Positions 1-8,731 of a DNA stretch of 52,750 bases are shown one piece after another. This stretch comes from Paenibacillus maysiensis. GTDB lineage: Bacteria; Bacillota; Bacilli; Paenibacillales; Paenibacillaceae. The notes below the pieces were generated by a model. That model worked only from the letters and a program-made list of their open reading frames with translations, was not told the DNA's origin and did no database searches. Position 1 is the stretch's first letter; every line of letters begins with the position of its first letter. The position numbers and the translations under genes were made by a program. The stretch is taken from NCBI RefSeq assembly GCF_000520815.1, contig NZ_ASRY01000281.1, forward strand, positions 1-52,750. The letters are read 5' to 3'.

Positions 1-1
1 C

Positions 2-1420
2 ATGAAAATCACACCCACGATACGCGCAGAATTAGAAAGATACCTAAAACAAGAGGGTTTGAGCATGACCGAGTTTGGACACATTGCTGGCATGAATCCG
101 GGTACGGTGAGCGGTATTATAACGGGTAATCGTACCATTTCGGTGCACCAATTGGATCGCATTACGTTAGGAATGAATTTACCCACTGACCATTTCTATG
201 AAAGATATATTGAAGAAAGTGTGATAGATGCACCGCTGAACTGGAAAAGAATTAGCCCGTTCTTGTACCGCTGTGTGCAGTTTCGGCGCGTAGACTGTTT
301 GCAAAAAGTAGTGAGTGTTCTGCTGGATAAACCGAGTTATCTCCATTATCTCTTTGAATTAGCCGAGGATTGTTATGAAGAAGGTTATAATGAAGCAGCG
401 GCTTACCTATACGAGAACATCGCTGAGGGTGAGAAGTACCAACATTCTGATCGCTTGGCAATCTGTCATTATCGTATATTCACAATTCAAATTGGAGACG
501 ATCAACGCCAAAATCTCAAGGCAGCTACACGTTTTGAATCTTTTGTCGAACGGTTGGACGAAGTAATACAACTTGATGCTCTGAAAGATTTGGGGAATGT
601 GTACCGTTCTTTGCGTGAATGGGACAAGGTTGACGAAATGGCAAGGAAAATGAGAGGAAAAGCGGAAATCCAATATTCGATGAAACATCAGCAGAAGAAA
701 CGAGAGCATAATGAGTCTGAAAAGAAGCTGAGTCGTCCCATGTTTGTGTACATTAGCTATGCAGATTTATTATGTGCAGGTGTATGTGAATCACGGGAAG
801 ATTATGAACAGGCTCTACAATATACATACGCCTATGCTGATTTAAGTTGGGTCAAAGAGACGGATGAAGATGCTAAATATTGGATTAGCTTGTTTAAACA
901 TTGGGCGCAAGCTAACGTTATAGTGAACAAGGTTTTATCTGGAGATATAAAGGCCTTATATGATTATGTAGAATATATTGGTGCATCGTCAGATACAACT
1001 GACCAAGATATGGTCACCCAACTGTTAAACATTATGATGATGGCAAACGGATACCAGATAGACGTAAATGATATACTTCAGCGTTTTGAAACGGATATTA
1101 ACTCACTTTTGCAATTGCCTCAATCTAATGATGTGTATACTCAACAAGTGATTCCAGAACAGTTTGCACGTTTGGGATACGAATTGGCTTATTATTATTT
1201 GTATTGGGGGATGTACAGTGTTGGCTTTAAACATTTGATGTATTCAATGGAGAAATATCATATACTAAATAATGAGACTTATTTTATAAAATGTATGGTG
1301 CTGTTTGAACGTTATCGAGTCTATGTAGTACCCGAAACTAAGACAACATATTTAAAATTTATTGAAAGGGTGTGGATAGATGATGTTAAGAAAAATGGTG
1401 CTATTGATCGTCGCAACTAG
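2..1420 (+). CDS. aloR: AloR-like (AimR-like, RRNPP) peptide-responsive regulator
   Basis: This 472-residue protein has an N-terminal helix-turn-helix (about residues 16-55, with SMTEFGHIAGMNPGTVSGI and GNRTIS) followed by an all-helical region that reads as TPR-like repeats. That layout is the RRNPP family, in which a secreted and re-imported peptide binds the TPR part and changes DNA binding. P. polymyxa is known to carry many such AimR-like receptors (Alo), each followed by a small precursor gene. Here a 41-codon precursor overlaps the 3' end, which supports the assignment. The ATG is at base 2, so the ribosome site and promoter are outside the window and a start further upstream cannot be excluded. 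Its target genes are unknown; it may control neighbouring accessory genes. Confidence 0.8.
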   Translation: MKITPTIRAELERYLKQEGLSMTEFGHIAGMNPGTVSGIITGNRTISVHQLDRITLGMNLPTDHFYERYIEESVIDAPLNWKRISPFLYRCVQFRRVDCLQKVVSVLLDKPSYLHYLFELAEDCYEEGYNEAAAYLYENIAEGEKYQHSDRLAICHYRIFTIQIGDDQRQNLKAATRFESFVERLDEVIQLDALKDLGNVYRSLREWDKVDEMARKMRGKAEIQYSMKHQQKKREHNESEKKLSRPMFVYISYADLLCAGVCESREDYEQALQYTYAYADLSWVKETDEDAKYWISLFKHWAQANVIVNKVLSGDIKALYDYVEYIGASSDTTDQDMVTQLLNIMMMANGYQIDVNDILQRFETDINSLLQLPQSNDVYTQQVIPEQFARLGYELAYYYLYWGMYSVGFKHLMYSMEKYHILNNETYFIKCMVLFERYRVYVVPETKTTYLKFIERVWIDDVKKNGAIDRRN

Positions 1421-1505
1421 TTTTTTGTCTATCGTGACTGTACCTGTTCAGACTCATAGCCAACACCAGAATATCGTGCTTTACGATCAACATGGAGGCG
1501 CTTAA
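1380..1505 (+). CDS. aloP: AloP/Phr-type pheromone precursor peptide
   Basis: This 41-codon ORF overlaps the last 41 bases of the receptor gene in another frame. GAAAGGG at 1364-1370 stands 9 bases before ATG ATG, a good ribosome site. The product starts MMLRK, continues with a hydrophobic stretch (MVLLIVATSFLSIVTVPV) like a secretion signal, and ends in a short polar tail, QHQNIVLYDQHGGA. Known Phr, AimP and Alo precursors have this layout, and the mature signal is a short peptide cut from the C-terminal end, so a peptide around YDQHGGA is likely. The exact mature peptide is inferred. The gene is too short for most ORF callers. Confidence 0.78.
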   Translation: MMLRKMVLLIVATSFLSIVTVPVQTHSQHQNIVLYDQHGGA

Positions 1506-1546
1506 CATTTCAAATGAATGAGGAAAGATATAAAGCCCATCTTAAC

Positions 1547-1624
1547 AAAAATACACTCCCTAAAACGGATATTGGAGGAACCTAACACAGGTTTAGCCGA
1601 TAAAATTCTAAGGAGTGTATTTTT
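1547..1624. repeat. 13-bp inverted repeat pair, 78-bp palindromic segment
   Basis: AAAAATACACTCC at 1547-1559 and its exact reverse complement at 1612-1624 enclose 52 bases that contain a smaller inverted repeat (AACCT/AGGTT). The segment lies between aloP and the IS30 element, whose left end starts 4 bases later. The loop is too long for a standard terminator. It could be a small palindromic relic or the structure that attracted the insertion sequence. Confidence 0.6.
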
Positions 1625-1628
1625 ATAA

Positions 1629-2714
1629 ATGACGGATTGTCAAGCCAAGTGCGACAGTTCCTCTGTAACCGATTCGTGAGCCGTTTTCCAACCCAAGCAT
1701 TTTCGTGGACGATGGTTGATTAAATCCAGGGAACGCTCCAATGCTTCATCTGTGATCTGTGCGAAATCTGTACCCTTGGGAAAGAACTCTCGAAGTAGGC
1801 CATTGGCATTCTCGTTTGATCCGCGTTGCCAGGAAGAGTATGGGTCAGCAAAGTAGATCTGCACGCCATGTGTGGCTTCCAGATTTGCATAACAAGCGAA
1901 CTCCTTTCCACGATCGGCCGTAGCGGTTCGAAACGCTCCAGCGGGATACTGTGAAGCGGCTACGCCAAAGGCAATCTCCATCGACAAGGCTGTGCGATCC
2001 GGCATTTGAATCGCAGTGTACAGGCGGGTCTTCCGTTCAATGAAGGTCGCCACACAGCCTTTACTTTTTCCTCGACCAGACACCACTGTATCCAGCTCCC
2101 AGTGTCCAAAGGTTTCCCGGGAACGCACCTCCTTGGAGCGTTCGGAAATCGACTTGCCCACGGCAAACTTCCCTCGTTTTTCAGCAGGCTGTTGCCGTTT
2201 ACCTTTGTGCCGCAGCACTTTCAAGTCCACTTGGGCAAGGCGACCGGCATAGATCCAACGATAGATGGTTTTGCAGCACACGGTGGGCTTGCCTTCTGTT
2301 CTAAAACGCTCCACGATCTGCTCCGGAGACCAGGTCGCCTGTAGCTTTTCTTCCAGTTCTTTGGCTTGTTCTTCTGTCCATTTGCCTGGGGATACAGAAG
2401 CTTTACGGCGCTCCTTGTAAGCGTGTGGGGAGCTTTCTGCTTCGTAGGATGGTAGCTGAGCATTCCGACGGATTTCACGGCTAATGGTGCCGTGGTGTCG
2501 TCCCAACTCCACGGCAATCGCTCTTGCACTTTTCCCCTGCTGATGCAGGATTTCTAGCTTGCTTCGTTCGATTATGCTAAGATGTGAATAACTCATGGAC
2601 TGATTCTCCTTGTGTGAATGCTGGTGTGGTAACTTTCATTCTACACGAATCAGGCCATGGGCCCTTTTTTATTTATTTCCAGCGGGTGTCGCACTTCATA
2701 TTACAATCCGTCAT
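1629..2714 (-). mobile_element. IS30-family insertion sequence
   Basis: The element is about 1,086 bp with imperfect 28-bp terminal inverted repeats. ATGACGGATTGT begins the left end, and its complement ACAATCCGTCAT closes the right end. AAGTGCGACA is shared further in, giving 23 of 28 matches. It holds one intact transposase gene on the minus strand. No convincing target duplication is visible at either possible boundary (TAA against ATA, or AAA against TAT), so the exact ends are uncertain by a base or two. Confidence 0.88.
1640..2596 (-). CDS. IS30-family transposase
   Basis: This 318-residue protein is full length for the family and uninterrupted, so it is probably active. The N-terminus has a helix-turn-helix (IIERSKLEILHQQGKSARAI, then GRHHGTISREIRRN) typical of IS30 transposases. 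The catalytic DDE residues can be read in HWELDTVVSGRG (first Asp), TATADRGKEF (second Asp) and WQRGSNENANGLLREFFPKG (Glu), matching the IS30 integrase core. It mobilises the surrounding element by cutting at the inverted repeats. It is transcribed against the aloR-aloP pair, so read-through between the two is possible. Confidence 0.95.
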   Translation of the reverse strand: MSYSHLSIIERSKLEILHQQGKSARAIAVELGRHHGTISREIRRNAQLPSYEAESSPHAYKERRKASVSPGKWTEEQAKELEEKLQATWSPEQIVERFRTEGKPTVCCKTIYRWIYAGRLAQVDLKVLRHKGKRQQPAEKRGKFAVGKSISERSKEVRSRETFGHWELDTVVSGRGKSKGCVATFIERKTRLYTAIQMPDRTALSMEIAFGVAASQYPAGAFRTATADRGKEFACYANLEATHGVQIYFADPYSSWQRGSNENANGLLREFFPKGTDFAQITDEALERSLDLINHRPRKCLGWKTAHESVTEELSHLA

Positions 2715-2747
2715 ATATAAGTAATCAGCATACATATGGAATTGGTG

Positions 2748-2909
2748 ACCAAAATTATTTTGCTCACCAAAACTCAAGAGGATATTGCTAATGATTTGAA
2801 CATAACCACACAGCAGCTACAAAACTAAAAAAAACTCCTGACACTCATCCCTGAATTACAGGATATGGTTAAAGAACAAGATTTGAAAGTGACGACTACT
2901 ACATCCTAA
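2748..2909 (+). pseudogene. ParB-like/phage methylase-type protein fragment, nonsense mutation
   Basis: One frame reads TKTQEDIANDLNITTQQLQN, a stop (TAA at 2826-2828), then KKLLTLIPELQDMV and ends at 2909. The helix-turn-helix followed by LIPELQDMV is typical of the ParB-like domain of phage and plasmid proteins. A Tyr codon (TAT or TAC) changed to TAA would explain the internal stop. There is no start codon, and the IS30 element lies just upstream, so this is a 5'-truncated relic. The assignment is by motif pattern only. Confidence 0.55.
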
Positions 2910-3081
2910 CTTATACATCATTTAACGGGAGTTATACAATACTTTAGACATAGTAAATCTTTTTTATATCAGTTCATTTGTCACATAATATAAAAGGGAA
3001 TTTCAGGATAATAGATGGATATCCCTAAACATCTCCTTCTGATAAGATTACTTCCATCTAAATTAAAGTGGGCGTGATCAA

Positions 3082-4425
3082 ATGGGCAGAATATTGGTTC
3101 CACCTGACAAGCTAATGCAAGTGGCTGACCAGTTCTTGCAAGGCAAGCAGCAAATGGGACATATGTGTGATCAACTGAATCGGCAAATGATGTTCGTCCA
3201 AGGTGGATGGGATGGATTGACAAGTCAACGATTCTTTCAAGACTTCCAAAGAGCACAACAATCCATGAGTGTGACGCTTGAACGACTATCGACAGTAGCA
3301 CAGGAACTCATTTTTATCTCAAAAAGTTTCACACAGATAGATGGTGAGAAAGTCGTGCTGGATGTACCGGGAAATGGTGTACCTATTAAAACGGCATCCA
3401 GCGGTGAAGGTTGGTTACATAAAATCTTTGAACAGATCGGACAAGCTGAGATCACCAAGGCTGAAGCCCAGATGGAAGCTAGCAAGCTTCAAGGTGAAAT
3501 TTTATGGGATACGGCTCAGGGAGCAAAAGGAGCCATTCAGGAAGATTTAACCTTGGGGATGTTACCTGATAAAGAACGGGACTATGATCATCCTATGGCA
3601 GCTAAAGTAGGTGAAATTCTCGGTCACGTAGCTACGACATTGCAGGGGGCTGGTGAGGTAATAGTTGGAACAGGTGGAGAAGGATTATCAGTTGCGGTTT
3701 CATCTACGGGAGTTGGAAGTATAATCGGAATACCGGGATTGATTGGATCAGCAGCTTTAGCGGCACATGGAGGTACAACCGCAGTTAAAGGAGCAAGCGG
3801 AATTGGGAAAAGCTCAGCGGAATTGTGGCAAATGGCGAAAGGGGAAGGTGGAGGCTCATCAAAACCGTCCCTATCATCGGAGGTTAAGGCAGAAAGTGTA
3901 CCTCATACTGAAAGTAAGGGGAGAAATCAGGAAGAACTAAAGCAAAGATTGTCGCATGAACGTGAATTGAAAGCAGACAAGAAACCCGAAAATCATATGG
4001 AAACATTAGCTCAAGCAGAAAAGAAAATTGCTGAACATAAAATGCAGATGGAAAAACTAATCGACAGTGATGGGAACTTTAATCCTAGTAATGGAGTAAT
4101 AGAAAATGGAAAAATAAGCGAACACCAACTACAATCTTGGGTTCCATCAGGAGCAAGTAATAATTTTAGACCTGATCCTGGTATTATTGAGAGTGGTTAT
4201 AAGTATAATTTTAATTATAATGGGACAAAGGTTGAAATAAAATGGCATTCACCACAGCTTAACCTGAGCAGCAAGCTTTCTCCATCTGAGCTTGCTACAA
4301 GCAATTCCTATAACGGATGGAGCGCACAAATTAAAATAGGAAGAAAGTATTTGGGTACTGACGGGAATATGTATAGAAATAATCAGCAAAATATTACCCA
4401 TATACCAGTTGATCTTGGGAGGTAA
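3082..4425 (+). CDS. WXG100/LXG-type polymorphic toxin with C-terminal toxin domain
   Basis: The protein has 447 residues. Residues 1-90 form a WXG100-like helical hairpin with the W-D-G turn at residues 43-45, the export signal for type VII secretion. Residues about 160-250 are Gly/Ala-rich and hydrophobic, and about 260-330 are charged and helical. The last 100 residues (KVEIKWHSP, NGWSAQIKIGRKYL, then NITHIPVDLGR at the very end) look like a variable toxin tip. They resemble polymorphic toxin type 30, where GW and THIP motifs recur; this is from memory and moderately sure. The activity is unknown. The start ATG has only a weak site (AAAGTGGG). The next gene, three bases on, fits an immunity protein. 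Confidence 0.75.
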   Translation: MGRILVPPDKLMQVADQFLQGKQQMGHMCDQLNRQMMFVQGGWDGLTSQRFFQDFQRAQQSMSVTLERLSTVAQELIFISKSFTQIDGEKVVLDVPGNGVPIKTASSGEGWLHKIFEQIGQAEITKAEAQMEASKLQGEILWDTAQGAKGAIQEDLTLGMLPDKERDYDHPMAAKVGEILGHVATTLQGAGEVIVGTGGEGLSVAVSSTGVGSIIGIPGLIGSAALAAHGGTTAVKGASGIGKSSAELWQMAKGEGGGSSKPSLSSEVKAESVPHTESKGRNQEELKQRLSHERELKADKKPENHMETLAQAEKKIAEHKMQMEKLIDSDGNFNPSNGVIENGKISEHQLQSWVPSGASNNFRPDPGIIESGYKYNFNYNGTKVEIKWHSPQLNLSSKLSPSELATSNSYNGWSAQIKIGRKYLGTDGNMYRNNQQNITHIPVDLGR

Positions 4426-4428
4426 ACA

Positions 4429-4836
4429 ATGAATTTGAATGAAATTAAACAGTTGCCTGATATTATGTCTAAAGAACAGTTAGAGTCCTATATTATTCAA
4501 TATTTAGACTCCATTGAAAATTTAGAGAAGATAAATATTCTTGAAACGTTGGAATGTTTTTCAGAATTTGCTGACAGGAAGACTTATACTTACGAATTGT
4601 TAAGTGATTCGTTGAGAAAAAGATTAGACAGCTTTGTCCAGAAAATATGGGATGATACATCTTCAGAGTTAGTAGATGTATATTCTTCAGTTGTTGTCAA
4701 TCTGAACTTAAAAAGTAGCTATAACTTGATGAAAGAATCTTTAAACAAGGATTTGGATGAAGATGTAAGGGAAATCATCGAGGAAACTGTAAATGAAATT
4801 GGTGAAGATATAGAGGTTCCATTTAAAATGAACTAA
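4429..4836 (+). CDS. Candidate immunity protein for the upstream toxin
   Basis: This 135-residue acidic, helical, soluble protein has no signal peptide. It starts three bases after the toxin stop codon with a good ribosome site (GGGAGG). Size, acidity, position and the terminator right after it fit the cognate immunity gene of a type VII-exported toxin, made in the same cell to neutralise it. I do not recognise the family with certainty; helical Imm families such as Imm30 are possible. Function is inferred from context. Confidence 0.65.
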   Translation: MNLNEIKQLPDIMSKEQLESYIIQYLDSIENLEKINILETLECFSEFADRKTYTYELLSDSLRKRLDSFVQKIWDDTSSELVDVYSSVVVNLNLKSSYNLMKESLNKDLDEDVREIIEETVNEIGEDIEVPFKMN

Positions 4837-4891
4837 TATGTGAGTTCAGAGCTAGATATACATGATATCAGACGATGTTGATTTGCCCCCA

Positions 4892-4927
4892 AGCTTGCTC
4901 CTTAAACATAGAGAGTGAGCTTTTTTT
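4892..4927 (+). terminator. Rho-independent terminator after toxin-immunity pair
   Basis: AGCTTGCTC at 4892-4900 pairs with GAGTGAGCT at 4913-4921 (nine pairs, two of them G-T) and is followed by a run of T. Confidence 0.75.
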
Positions 4928-4975
4928 AGTTGTCCAATCAGAATAAAGGGGGATGATATTTGCATACACCCTGCT

Positions 4976-5191
4976 TCAAACGAAGGTGCGTCAAATTTAA
5001 CTCACCATGCTCCAATATCCACCGTGACAAATTCTTATGCTTGGGTAGGCGATCAGCGCGCGCGACAAAATGGCGAACGGTCAATGAAAGATGTAGCAAA
5101 ATCAATTGGAGAGACCCAACGTACTATCTAAAAGATATTGCTGAAAGCATTGGAGAAAATGAATAGAGTAGGTTCAATTAGAGCCAAATAA
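4976..5191 (+). pseudogene. Second ParB-like protein relic
   Basis: Reading from 4979, the frame gives NEGASNLTHHAP, then SYAWVGDQRARQNGERSMKD, VAKSIGETQRTI, a stop at 5129-5131, and KILLKALEKMNRVGSIRAK ending at 5191. SMKDVAKSIGETQRTI looks like the helix-turn-helix of ParB-like phage proteins, close in type to the fragment at 2748. There is no start codon, and an in-frame stop breaks it. Together the two relics bracket the toxin-immunity module. Assignment is by pattern only. Confidence 0.45.
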
Positions 5192-5644
5192 TACGACTCA
5201 AATTTTTCTTCATTATATACATTTCATACATTTCTAATATTCTCATGCCGATGCACACGCATAGCTCCTGATTGTAAAAAATTAGATCATTTCAATTTAC
5301 TGTTGACAGATATATTCCCATGATATACTATGGGCATATCAACCAGAGCGTAACAGGCTTCAGTTGGAATCACAAAGAAAAGGAGATGCACCAGTGAGGC
5401 AAAGGTGAAACGGGATCAAAGGGAATAAAAGTTAAGTAGTTGACAATACATATTGCATTACCACGAATACAATTAACACAGCAGATTTAAAACACAGTAA
5501 GTAAATGAGATGAATACTAGATTGGATAGTTGGAATAAAATTATTTTTAGGATTGGCAACTTAATATTATTTTATTCGCTCTATCTGAAATGGATCGTTA
5601 AGTTTATTTGTTGTGCGATCTTTGAAAACTGAAAAACAACGGAA
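5192..5644. other. Intergenic region, AT-rich, no clear gene
   Basis: No coding frame with a ribosome site was seen. The only clear signal is a promoter at 5303-5329. The following 300 bases could be a long leader for the ORF at 5645 or an untranslated RNA; I see no terminator hairpin in it. Confidence 0.5.
5303..5329 (+). promoter_or_regulatory. Sigma-A-type promoter with extended -10
   Basis: TTGACA (5303-5308) and TATACT (5324-5329) are separated by 15 bases. The -10 is preceded by TGA, an extended -10 element that can offset the short spacing. It points toward the ORFs at 5645 and 5943. Confidence 0.55.
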
Positions 5645-5866
5645 GTGGTCTATATTTCTAAAGATACAACTGTCATTCATTCGCGCACACTATCTCTTTA
5701 CCTTCAGTTAAAGGGATTTATGTTGGTTGCGATTGGTGATGATTTGAAGAGTGACAGGAATGTTTATTTGTTTTGCTCTAGTGAACGCTTACAAAAGGCA
5801 ATGGCAGATTATAAAACCGATCATGAGTTTCATGAGTATGCCAGCAGAATGCCAGTAAGGGGCTAA
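5645..5866 (+). CDS. Small DUF5659-like protein
   Basis: This 73-residue ORF starts with GTG directly after an in-frame stop, so no longer start is possible. The sequence (SRTLSLYLQLKGFMLVAIGD, then NVYLFCSSERLQKAMADYK) has the pattern of the small DUF5659 proteins found on Firmicutes plasmids and integrative elements: a short beta-alpha fold whose ligand is unknown. The ribosome site is poor, with only GGA just before the GTG, so expression may be low. It precedes the broken helicase gene and probably shared its transcript. Family assignment is moderate. Confidence 0.5.
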   Translation: MVYISKDTTVIHSRTLSLYLQLKGFMLVAIGDDLKSDRNVYLFCSSERLQKAMADYKTDHEFHEYASRMPVRG

Positions 5867-5942
5867 ACCAATACATTCCAATCATTCTATTCCAAATTTT
5901 GTTGATGTTTATGGCGAGAAGTATACAAATAAAATTTTAAAT

Positions 5943-7800
5943 ATGAAACGGAGGATATTAGAAGGGGAAACTGACCCGAATACGTTTGTAGTTATTGATT
6001 TAGAGGCTTCACTCGGTAAATCGGTGGAAACAAATAAGATTTTGAGGGAATACATAGAGTCCTACCAGTTTACAGGTATCAATTATGGGAAGCAATACAG
6101 GAAGTTTCTGTTAGTAAAACGCTTCGCCAAAGATGTTGAAGATTCTAGTCAGTACATAGGTGAAAATGTAGACAGGTTGTACCAAGGATTTGGAGACAGT
6201 AACGAACGGATTATAGGCAAAGATCAGCATATCATTGGGATTACCTCTGATAATTGGAGTTATTATAGGCAGAATCTTGAGGTTGTATGTGATTGTGATG
6301 TTCTCATTATTTACGCATTCACGCTATAAAATGCTGTGTAAAGATGATGAACTAAGACGTTGGTTCACAGAGGGCAGACACACACAAATCATAGACGAAC
6401 GCATTGACTTCGATATTGTCAGTTTCAGTAGGTCGGAGTATAACAAATTATTTTCTGTTTTACCGCATACTCTTCATCCCTTGTTGTATGATGCAGTCAG
6501 TGGTTTGCTTGATCAGATTAATGAATGTGAACGAATGAAGACAAGTGAAGGGAAAAAGCTCTCAAGCAGGGGAATTATCAAGTGTCATCCCAAAATAGAT
6601 AGCTTGGAGCCTGTCTATGAGTTGTGTAATGTTATAAACAAAAACAAAGCAGAGATTATCCGTGACAAATCATTACCAGTCTATAATAATCTCAAAGGCA
6701 TTGTGCAACAACTGGAATTATTTTATAAAAACACATGCTATTACAATTATCATTCGCTTAGTACATATAACAGAAAGCACAGATTGTTTTGTCTAGCCAA
6801 CAATGTAATACTAGACGCTAACGGGCAGATAGATCACCTATACAGTGTGAAGAACGGGAATATCAAATTTATTTTGGATAAACAATCCAAGCTTATTGAC
6901 CATTCAGGCTCAACGATAACGCACATTAAATTCAGCACCAGCAAAACCAGCATTCATAAGAAGCTGAACACTGAGACAGGCAACAATGGCTATTTCGAGA
7001 AAGTATCAAATTTCATTAAGCGTAACTTTAAGCTTGATAAACGCTATTTGATTGTCTTACATAAGGAGTTCGTGTTATCTGCTAACGGTGATGAAGGTGA
7101 TTTTATTCGTCAACTCAGACAAATTGGATTCATGGATATTGCCATAGGGGATGAATATAATGGCGAATCTATATCGGTTAACTGGTATGGGAATCTGATA
7201 GGTAAGAACAAATGGCGCGACTTCGATTGCTGTTACTTGTTTGGTACGCCTAATTCACGGTTTGAAGCCCATGTCATACATTTATGCCAATACACGGATA
7301 GGCATGATTGGAGAATTGGATTAGGTGTTGTTAAGAACGGGAAAACTAAATCTTTCAAAAATGCTGACCTAGAGAAAATTAGGCAATCCACAATCATATC
7401 TGATATGTATCAGACAGTGAAACGGGTACAACGCAATCCCAAACCTCAAGCAGAAATATTTATAGTGACAAATGAAGAAGAGGTTTTTAGAGGGGTAACC
7501 AAGCAATTAAAAAAAGTAAAAATCGGTGAACCTATCCTATTAGCTGTAGATGATTTTGTTAGCAGACATGAATTAAACGGTGCTTCAGGATCATCAAATG
7601 AAGATACAATGACAGAAATGATTGTCGATTGGTTACTTAAACAGCCGCCGGGAACATATCCAAAGAAAGATATAGCCAAGCAACTCAATATTAACAGTAA
7701 ACACTTTGCGAGGTACTTTAGTAAAGATTTGATTCTCGTCCAAACGTACATAAGAGCAAAACAGATTCGGATTGAATATCGTTCCATCGTCAAGCTGTGA
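5943..7800 (+). pseudogene. P-loop helicase-like protein split by a one-base insertion
   Basis: The first part (5943-6329) contains DLEASLGKSVET, a Walker A-like loop, and ends after CDVLII. The second part continues in the next frame as THSRYKMLCKDDELRRWF and then IIDERIDFD, a Walker B-like motif. Removing one T from the TTT run at 6310-6312 joins them into one 618-residue protein. The C-terminus (about residues 545-618) reads as a helix-turn-helix. This looks like the replication or mobilisation helicase of the integrated element; the exact family is not recognised. The frame is open upstream to 5859 without a start codon (GAKPIHSN), so the original start may also be lost. A sequencing error or programmed frameshift is possible, but other genes nearby are also broken. 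Confidence 0.65.
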
Positions 7801-8415
7801 TCTTTCAACTACTTCTGCAACAGAAGGATTTAAAGAAAAACTTTTTAAACCTTGTCTCTCCTCATACGAGGATATACTAATTGGGATTCTTGAACTTGAT
7901 CGAATACTAAATTATCTAATCTATCCAATCTCTCTATATATAATATATAGAAAAATGGGGATATTGACAAAAAACTCCATGTTTATCTATGTTTTTTGCA
8001 TATTTATTTTTATGAGTTATAGTCAAAAACATGCCCTATTCGGCTATTTTTCAATCAAACTTTTGATTACAATGGGGAGATTGGTGAGATGTAAAATTGT
8101 TTAATTATCTGAGTCGTTTGATTTGGATAAGGTTCACAGTGTATGAGATGAACAACATAGCGTATGCTGTGGGGTAAATGTTTGAACACGACCCGATAAG
8201 GGGAGTTTTCTAATCGTTACCCGTTGCAGAAGTAGCAAATAGATTGATTGAATCAAGTGATTAGATATATATCTAATTTTAGTGTAAAGATGTGGAGAAT
8301 AAAAAAATGTGACATACCTTAACGATTTACAGCCTTTGTCATAAACTTAAAGTAGGAGCCAATACAAATAGCTCAGAATTACACCAATACATATAAAAAA
8401 GGGAGAAACTACGAG
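7801..8415. other. Non-coding region with inverted repeats, possible origin or control region
   Basis: No convincing gene is present; the 110-codon frame at 7772-8104 overlaps the helicase end and has no ribosome site. The region is very AT-rich and contains a 13-bp inverted pair (CTACTTCTGCAAC at 7809-7821, GTTGCAGAAGTAG at 8223-8235), TTGATTGAATCAA at 8244-8256 and a perfect 18-bp palindrome at 8260-8277. Lying between a helicase-like gene and the excision genes, it could be an origin or regulatory region. This is inference. Confidence 0.4.
8260..8277. promoter_or_regulatory. Perfect 18-bp palindrome, possible operator
   Basis: ATTAGATATATATCTAAT is identical to its reverse complement. It lies 139 bases before the coiled-coil gene at 8416 and next to another inverted repeat, TTGATT-G-AATCAA (8244-8256). 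A dimeric regulator could bind either; none is identified. Confidence 0.4.
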
Positions 8416-8706
8416 ATGAATAAATTCAATGAGGTTTTTGATAATGCTGAAAAAGTGATTGAAAAGGGTGTCGATTTGATATGCAGTTCTCATTTTAAGA
8501 CAAAGGAGAGTCAGCAGATGATTAGGGAATATGTAGAGGAGGTCAAAAATACCATTCAAGCTATGATAAGAGCGCATGTTAGTGATATTGAAAAAATAAC
8601 CAATGACACCACTAAAAAGCTAGATTCAATGCGCTCCAGTCTTGACATGGTTAGTTTAGAACTCAGAGAAATTCAAGGTGTACATTCGCAAACCATTGTT
8701 CATTGA
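8416..8706 (+). CDS. Small predicted coiled-coil protein, function unknown
   Basis: This 96-residue protein has no signal or membrane segment and is almost entirely helical, with heptad-like spacing (residues about 40-90, for example IEKITNDTTKKLDSMRSSLD). GGGAG 10 bases before the ATG is a fair ribosome site. It sits between the putative control region and the excisionase-integrase end of the element. No family is recognised; it may be an accessory protein of the element. Confidence 0.55.
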   Translation: MNKFNEVFDNAEKVIEKGVDLICSSHFKTKESQQMIREYVEEVKNTIQAMIRAHVSDIEKITNDTTKKLDSMRSSLDMVSLELREIQGVHSQTIVH

Positions 8707-8731
8707 ACGAGGTAGCATGAAAGGGGGGGGG

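Noticed and set aside
1629..2714. Target site duplication of the IS30 element
   Set aside because: Bases just outside the inverted repeats do not match at 2-4 bp for any likely boundary.
4960..5166. 68-codon open frame
   Set aside because: Another frame here gives ParB-like helix-turn-helix sequence, so this one is a shadow of the relic.
7772..8104. 110-codon frame after the helicase
   Set aside because: It overlaps the helicase end, has no ribosome site and a composition like the AT-rich gap.
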